This document shows positions 52,208-54,639 of a DNA stretch of 54,639 nucleotides, piece after piece (position 1 is the stretch's first letter; each line of letters begins with the position of its first letter). Origin of the DNA: Lentisphaerota bacterium (GTDB taxonomy: Bacteria; Verrucomicrobiota; Lentisphaeria; Victivallales; Victivallaceae); contig SUVW01000019.1 in NCBI GenBank assembly GCA_015061815.1, forward strand, positions 1 through 54,639, read 5' to 3'. Position numbers and translations under genes: made by a program. The notes under the pieces are model-generated. The model saw nothing but the letters and a program-made list of their open reading frames with translations. It was not told the DNA's origin and did not search any database.

Positions 52208-52418
52208 AATTGGTGCCATTCCATATAAATGGCTTTCTGTCATGCATTTGCAATTAAATTGTTCCTTTTTTGCCGGTCTTCCCAGACGCAAGAATCTACC
52301 CGCTACTGTCAATAATATATCTCCAGTCAAGCAAATAGTCAAGCATCACCAAAACGCAAGAGAATAATTTATTTGCAATTCATTGATTAAAAAGCAATTA
52401 CATGGAATGGTAACAATT
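52208..52418 (+). mobile_element. MITE-like 211-bp element, copy 1
   Basis: It begins AATTGGTGCCATTCCATA and ends TGGAATGGTAACAATT. The ends are inverted repeats: the reverse complement of the right end is AATTGTTACCATTCCATG. The dinucleotide TA occurs at both borders (52207-52208 and 52418-52419), as expected for IS630/Tc1-mariner-type insertion into TA. No transposase is encoded, so it would be non-autonomous. It differs from copy 2 (54208-54418) at about nine of 211 positions, mostly transitions, implying recent spread. Its left end also carries a GCCATT/AATGGC hairpin. Confidence 0.7.
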
Positions 52419-52431
52419 AACAATTAAAGCC

Positions 52432-52463
52432 TTAATTTATATATCGTTCGATAGGATGGCACC
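52432..52463 (+). repeat. Diverged element end 3' of the membrane-protein gene
   Basis: It runs TTAATTTATATATCGTTCGA and ends TAGGATGGCACC. Its reverse complement GGTGCCATCCTATCGAACG resembles the 53-bp repeat at 43298. It lies a few bases 3' of the stop codon of the gene at 52468-52989. Confidence 0.5.
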
Positions 52464-52467
52464 ATTT

Positions 52468-52989
52468 TTAATGTGCATATTTTATTGAGAAAGAAATTGC
52501 CGCTAAAAGTACCGAAAAAGAAATTGCAAAAATATTTAATGAGTTTTGTATATTATGTCCTTGAGTTATCAATAATCCACCCCAGAATAGCAATAATAAA
52601 AATTCTATCACAAAAATAATTCTGCTAAAGATATTATGCGTTTGAAATATTGAATTTGTAAGAATAATTAACATGGATGCAAGGAATAGAAAAAAGAAAA
52701 CGGGACAAATCATCAAGAGAAATGAAGTAAAAAACATGAATCCAAACATTTGTGCTACAAAAAATATTGTAACAAGAGCGAAACAAACAATGTAAAACAT
52801 AAAAATCAAAGGAACTATTCCTCTTTTTAAGTTATTTGTCTTAAAAAAGAACAGAATAAGACTGATCAAGATCATTAAAGAAGTGAGACTTCGAAAAATA
52901 TTTGCCATATATTCTGAAAATGAACTGAATATTATCCCAAGGGGAATTATTACTGAAAAACATATTAATGGAAAAAACAATGTTCTCAT
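52468..52989 (-). CDS. Small polytopic membrane protein of unknown function
   Basis: A 173-aa protein made almost entirely of five or six hydrophobic helices (MRTLFFPLICFSVIIPLGII, LTSLMILISLILFFF, GIVPLIFMFYIVCFALVTIFF, FFTSFLLMICPVFFFLFLASMLIIL, IIFVIEFLLLLFWGGLLI). GGAG in CCGGAGTAAAAA precedes ATG 52989, where the GGAG is shared with the stop of the Rhs tip fragment, only three bases away. Base composition is far more AT-rich than the rest of the window, a sign of transfer. Directly downstream of an Rhs-like tip, a small membrane protein is a typical place for an immunity protein, but that is inference and no family was recognised. Confidence 0.65.
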   Translation of the reverse strand: MRTLFFPLICFSVIIPLGIIFSSFSEYMANIFRSLTSLMILISLILFFFKTNNLKRGIVPLIFMFYIVCFALVTIFFVAQMFGFMFFTSFLLMICPVFFFLFLASMLIILTNSIFQTHNIFSRIIFVIEFLLLLFWGGLLITQGHNIQNSLNIFAISFSVLLAAISFSIKYAH

Positions 52990-52992
52990 TTT

Positions 52993-53332
52993 TTACTCCG
53001 GCTGTTTTAATACAAATTTAAGCAAACTTCCATATGATATATTCAGACCAGATGTTATATTTGAAGACCAAGTTTGATAAACAGAATCTCGTTCGTTATA
53101 AAACGTCATCGCCAGCCATAACCGGATTGCCACCGGTAACGTAAGGTTCGTTAATGAAACTTGTTTCGCCACGATGGATCAGGGCAAGACCATCCCAGAG
53201 AAAATCTTCTGATCTGCCGTTGCCGGTGAAAGACACCCTCTGATTGGCTTTTGCATAAGCCTGCTCTGTTGTGTGACAGCGACTGTTCATCATCATAATT
53301 TCTATTTTTTGCGAACGGAATAATTTAATCAC
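52993..53332 (-). pseudogene. Rhs-like core fragment joined out of frame to a new C-terminal tip
   Basis: The frame from 53332 to TAA 53096 contains RSEDFLWDGLALIHRGETSF and INEPYVTGGNPVMAGDDVL, which resembles the conserved end of Rhs/YD-repeat cores in this phylum. A shift of frame at DDV continues as FYNERDSVYQTWSSNITSG and LNISYGSLLKFVLKQPE and ends at TAA 52993. Restoring two T residues after GTTTTAT would join both parts. So the toxin-bearing 5' part is missing and what remains is a core end plus a 36-residue tip directly upstream of a small membrane-protein gene, as in orphan Rhs tip/immunity loci. Rhs assignment is from memory of family motifs and is moderately sure. Confidence 0.55.
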
Positions 53333-53369
53333 AACTCATTAATCAATATATTGTTTCATAGAATGGTGC
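53317..53369 (-). repeat. 53-bp element end 3' of the lipoprotein gene
   Basis: On the minus strand it runs GCACCATTCTATGAAAC to GATTAAATTATTCC. About 81% identical to 43298-43350 and related to the right ends of the 211-bp elements. It abuts the Rhs-like fragment on one side and lies eight bases past the lipoprotein stop codon on the other. Confidence 0.7.
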
Positions 53370-53377
53370 CAATTTTA

Positions 53378-54178
53378 CTAATTTTTACCAATGTTCAACA
53401 AATTTGTTTCAAATACAATTTCTGCATTTGACAGCATCTTTAGAGAAGTTCCACTGTATTCCTGTTGAGTGATGAAATCAAATTCATTGTTTGAGACTGG
53501 GACTATTGCTGTTTTGTTGATGTCCAGATGCAGACAGCCGCTTCCCCGATTGAACATCTGGAACAAGAATTTGCTTTGTAAAATAAAATCATTCTGTTTT
53601 TCGATCAACTTTATTTGTTTAAGTTTTACCAGGGGGAAAAATTTTGCCGCTTCCGGCACATGCTTTATGTTATACCGGGGAATCTGGAACAACTTTATTC
53701 CGTGAACACATTGCTTGCAAATCAATGGAAATTGCGGAGGATCTATCAACTCCAAATTGTTGATAACCATATCTCCTTGTTGATAAAAAAACAAATCAAA
53801 TTTTAACAGGGGAGAAATATAACAGCATTTGATTCCACTATCAATATTTATGCCGTAAGCAATTGCATAAACTATTGCTTTTGTTTTCTTTGACGCATTA
53901 TCATTTTTGCAGTCTCCAATCCGTAACACGGCATCACAATAAAAGACAAAATCATTTCCCACATAATATGAAATTAGATTTTTAACAAATTCTCTGTGTT
54001 GTTTTTTTTCATTATTGGCTTGCCAATGGGGATTTAAGACAGAATCAACATAGACCATATTCTGCCGTTTATATGCATCAAGCATCGCTTTGTAATCTTG
54101 TGATTTCAGTGTTTGGCTAACACAGCCGCACATAAAAAATGTTGATACAAAAATTAAAGCAAATAAAAAGTTCATCAT
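53378..54178 (-). CDS. Predicted lipoprotein of unknown function
   Basis: A 266-aa protein with a lipoprotein-type signal (MMNFLFALIFVSTFFMCGC, Cys as lipid site), then a mixed alpha/beta domain rich in aromatic and Lys/Asn residues. No known family was recognised. Start is ATG 54178 or 54175; a TTG at 54193 would add five residues. AT-rich like the rest of the island. Upstream lies 211-bp element copy 2, which would separate it from any former partner, and downstream lies a 53-bp element end. An orphan immunity or envelope protein is possible but unproven. Confidence 0.6.
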   Translation of the reverse strand: MMNFLFALIFVSTFFMCGCVSQTLKSQDYKAMLDAYKRQNMVYVDSVLNPHWQANNEKKQHREFVKNLISYYVGNDFVFYCDAVLRIGDCKNDNASKKTKAIVYAIAYGINIDSGIKCCYISPLLKFDLFFYQQGDMVINNLELIDPPQFPLICKQCVHGIKLFQIPRYNIKHVPEAAKFFPLVKLKQIKLIEKQNDFILQSKFLFQMFNRGSGCLHLDINKTAIVPVSNNEFDFITQQEYSGTSLKMLSNAEIVFETNLLNIGKN

Positions 54179-54207
54179 ATTTGATTTATCCAATCATTTT
54201 TATTGGT

Positions 54208-54418
54208 AATTGGTGTCATTCCATATAAATGGCTCTCTATCATGTATTTGCAATTAAATTATTCCTTTTTTGCCGGTCTTTCCAGACGCAATAATCTACC
54301 CGCTACTGTCAATAATATATCTCCAGTCAAGCAAATAGTCAAGCATCACCAAAACGCAAGAGAATAATTTATTTGCAATTCATTGTTTAAAAAGCAATTA
54401 CATGGAATGGCAACAATT
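54208..54418 (+). mobile_element. MITE-like 211-bp element, copy 2
   Basis: Starts AATTGGTGTCATTCCATA and ends CATGGAATGGCAACAATT. Its length equals copy 1, its orientation is the same, and its start is exactly 2000 bp from copy 1. TA occurs at both borders. It shares the inverted ends and the internal block AATCTACCCGCTACTGTCAA with copy 1. No coding capacity is seen. Confidence 0.7.
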
Positions 54419-54437
54419 ACATGGAATGGCAACAATT
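54400..54437. repeat. Tandem duplication of the element right end
   Basis: The 19-bp unit ACATGGAATGGCAACAATT is present twice in a row (54400-54418 and 54419-54437). Copy 1 has only one unit plus a partial ACAATT. Confidence 0.8.
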
Positions 54438-54639
54438 ACAATCATAATGATTTAGCTGTTATCGAGCCTTACTGCAAAAGTAGTGACGTCAGATTAAGAA
54501 CCGCGACAATAACTGCTTATAAAAAGATAAATTCAAATTAGTGTTCAGGGGCCGATAACAATATGGTTCCCAACTACAAGTACCTTTTCGGTTCTGGCAT
54601 TTATTTTTTTATTTATAACCTCCTGTTTCTTATTAACAT
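54438..54639. other. Non-coding end of the window
   Basis: No supported gene in the last 200 bases. A minus-strand AGGAGG (54606-54615 region) is near the end, but the only ATG downstream of it leads to a short frame that stops quickly. Confidence 0.5.

Noticed and set aside
52993..53109. A 38-codon frame starting ATGACGTTTTAT as an independent small gene
   Set aside because: No ribosome site and its start lies inside the Rhs-like core motif; better explained as a frame-shifted tip.
52025..54639. Integron-like cassette array (small genes each followed by a repeat)
   Set aside because: No integrase and no attC core sites (GTTRRRY/RYYYAAC pairs); the repeats have MITE-type ends and TA borders instead.

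Overview
The window looks like a chromosomal segment of an anaerobic Gram-negative bacterium of the phylum Lentisphaerota (Victivallis-like). The basis is: pseudopilin-type proteins with an [25 protein letters not shown]-terminus and a C-terminal H-X9-DG motif next to secreted carbohydrate-active enzymes; AraC/LacI-controlled sugar clusters; Kdo/LPS genes; and a desulfoferrodoxin plus A-type flavoprotein pair typical of anaerobes. The taxonomic call is inference from gene content. No rRNA or tRNA gene was seen. Promoters repeatedly fit TTGAAA - 16/17 bp - TATATT, and most genes have a GGAG-like ribosome binding site.

Layout. 1-4.0 kb (-): an operon of a mannonate-oxidoreductase-type SDR, 6-phosphogluconate dehydrogenase and a LarA-family (nickel-pincer) racemase/epimerase. 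4.0-8.4 kb (-): lipoprotein, yicC, cysE, yggS, panE, tightly coupled by ATGA overlaps. 8.4-10.1 kb (+): nadD, rsfS and an unknown gene. 10.1-16 kb (-): a MarR regulator with a palindromic operator, two PLP aminotransferases, a DMT transporter and a CPA2 antiporter. 16.3-20.3 kb (+): a DEAD-box helicase, a secreted H-X10-DG protein and a flavin reductase. 20.4-24.3 kb: GH43 and AraC (-) divergent from a fucose/arabinose-isomerase-like enzyme (+). 24.4-26.1 kb: rpsD (-) and a YeaD-type epimerase (+). 26.2-32.8 kb (-): efp, then transporter, HAD phosphatase, small membrane protein, kdsA, kdsC and a very large LptA/OstA-like protein. 32.9-39.3 kb (-): AraC, pseudopilin, a 1215-aa glycosidase/acetyl-esterase fusion and a DUF4434 protein. 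39.4-43.2 kb: acyl-CoA synthetase (+), fprA/dfx (-), xseB (+). 43.7-50.5 kb (+): LacI, Gfo/Idh/MocA oxidoreductase, pseudopilin, secreted glycosidase, GH20 and a truncated pseudopilin relic. 50.9-52.0 kb (+): a secreted esterase. 52.0-54.6 kb: an AT-rich island.

How it fits together. Three carbohydrate clusters pair a transcription factor with glycosidases or sugar enzymes, and two of these carry a pseudopilin-like gene directly upstream of the secreted enzyme. The first operon can be read as a shunt from D-fructuronate via D-mannonate and D-gluconate into 6-phosphogluconate and the pentose phosphate pathway. This relies on LarA homologues that epimerise gluconate C2, and the gluconokinase is not in this window.

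The least ordinary region is the terminal island. It holds an out-of-frame Rhs-like core fragment joined to a new C-terminal tip, followed by a small polytopic membrane protein and a lipoprotein of unknown function. Two 96%-identical 211-bp MITE-like elements, with terminal inverted repeats and flanking TA, start exactly 2000 bp apart. Further copies of the element end lie just 3' of other genes. I read it as a decayed Rhs tip/immunity locus shaped by small non-autonomous elements.
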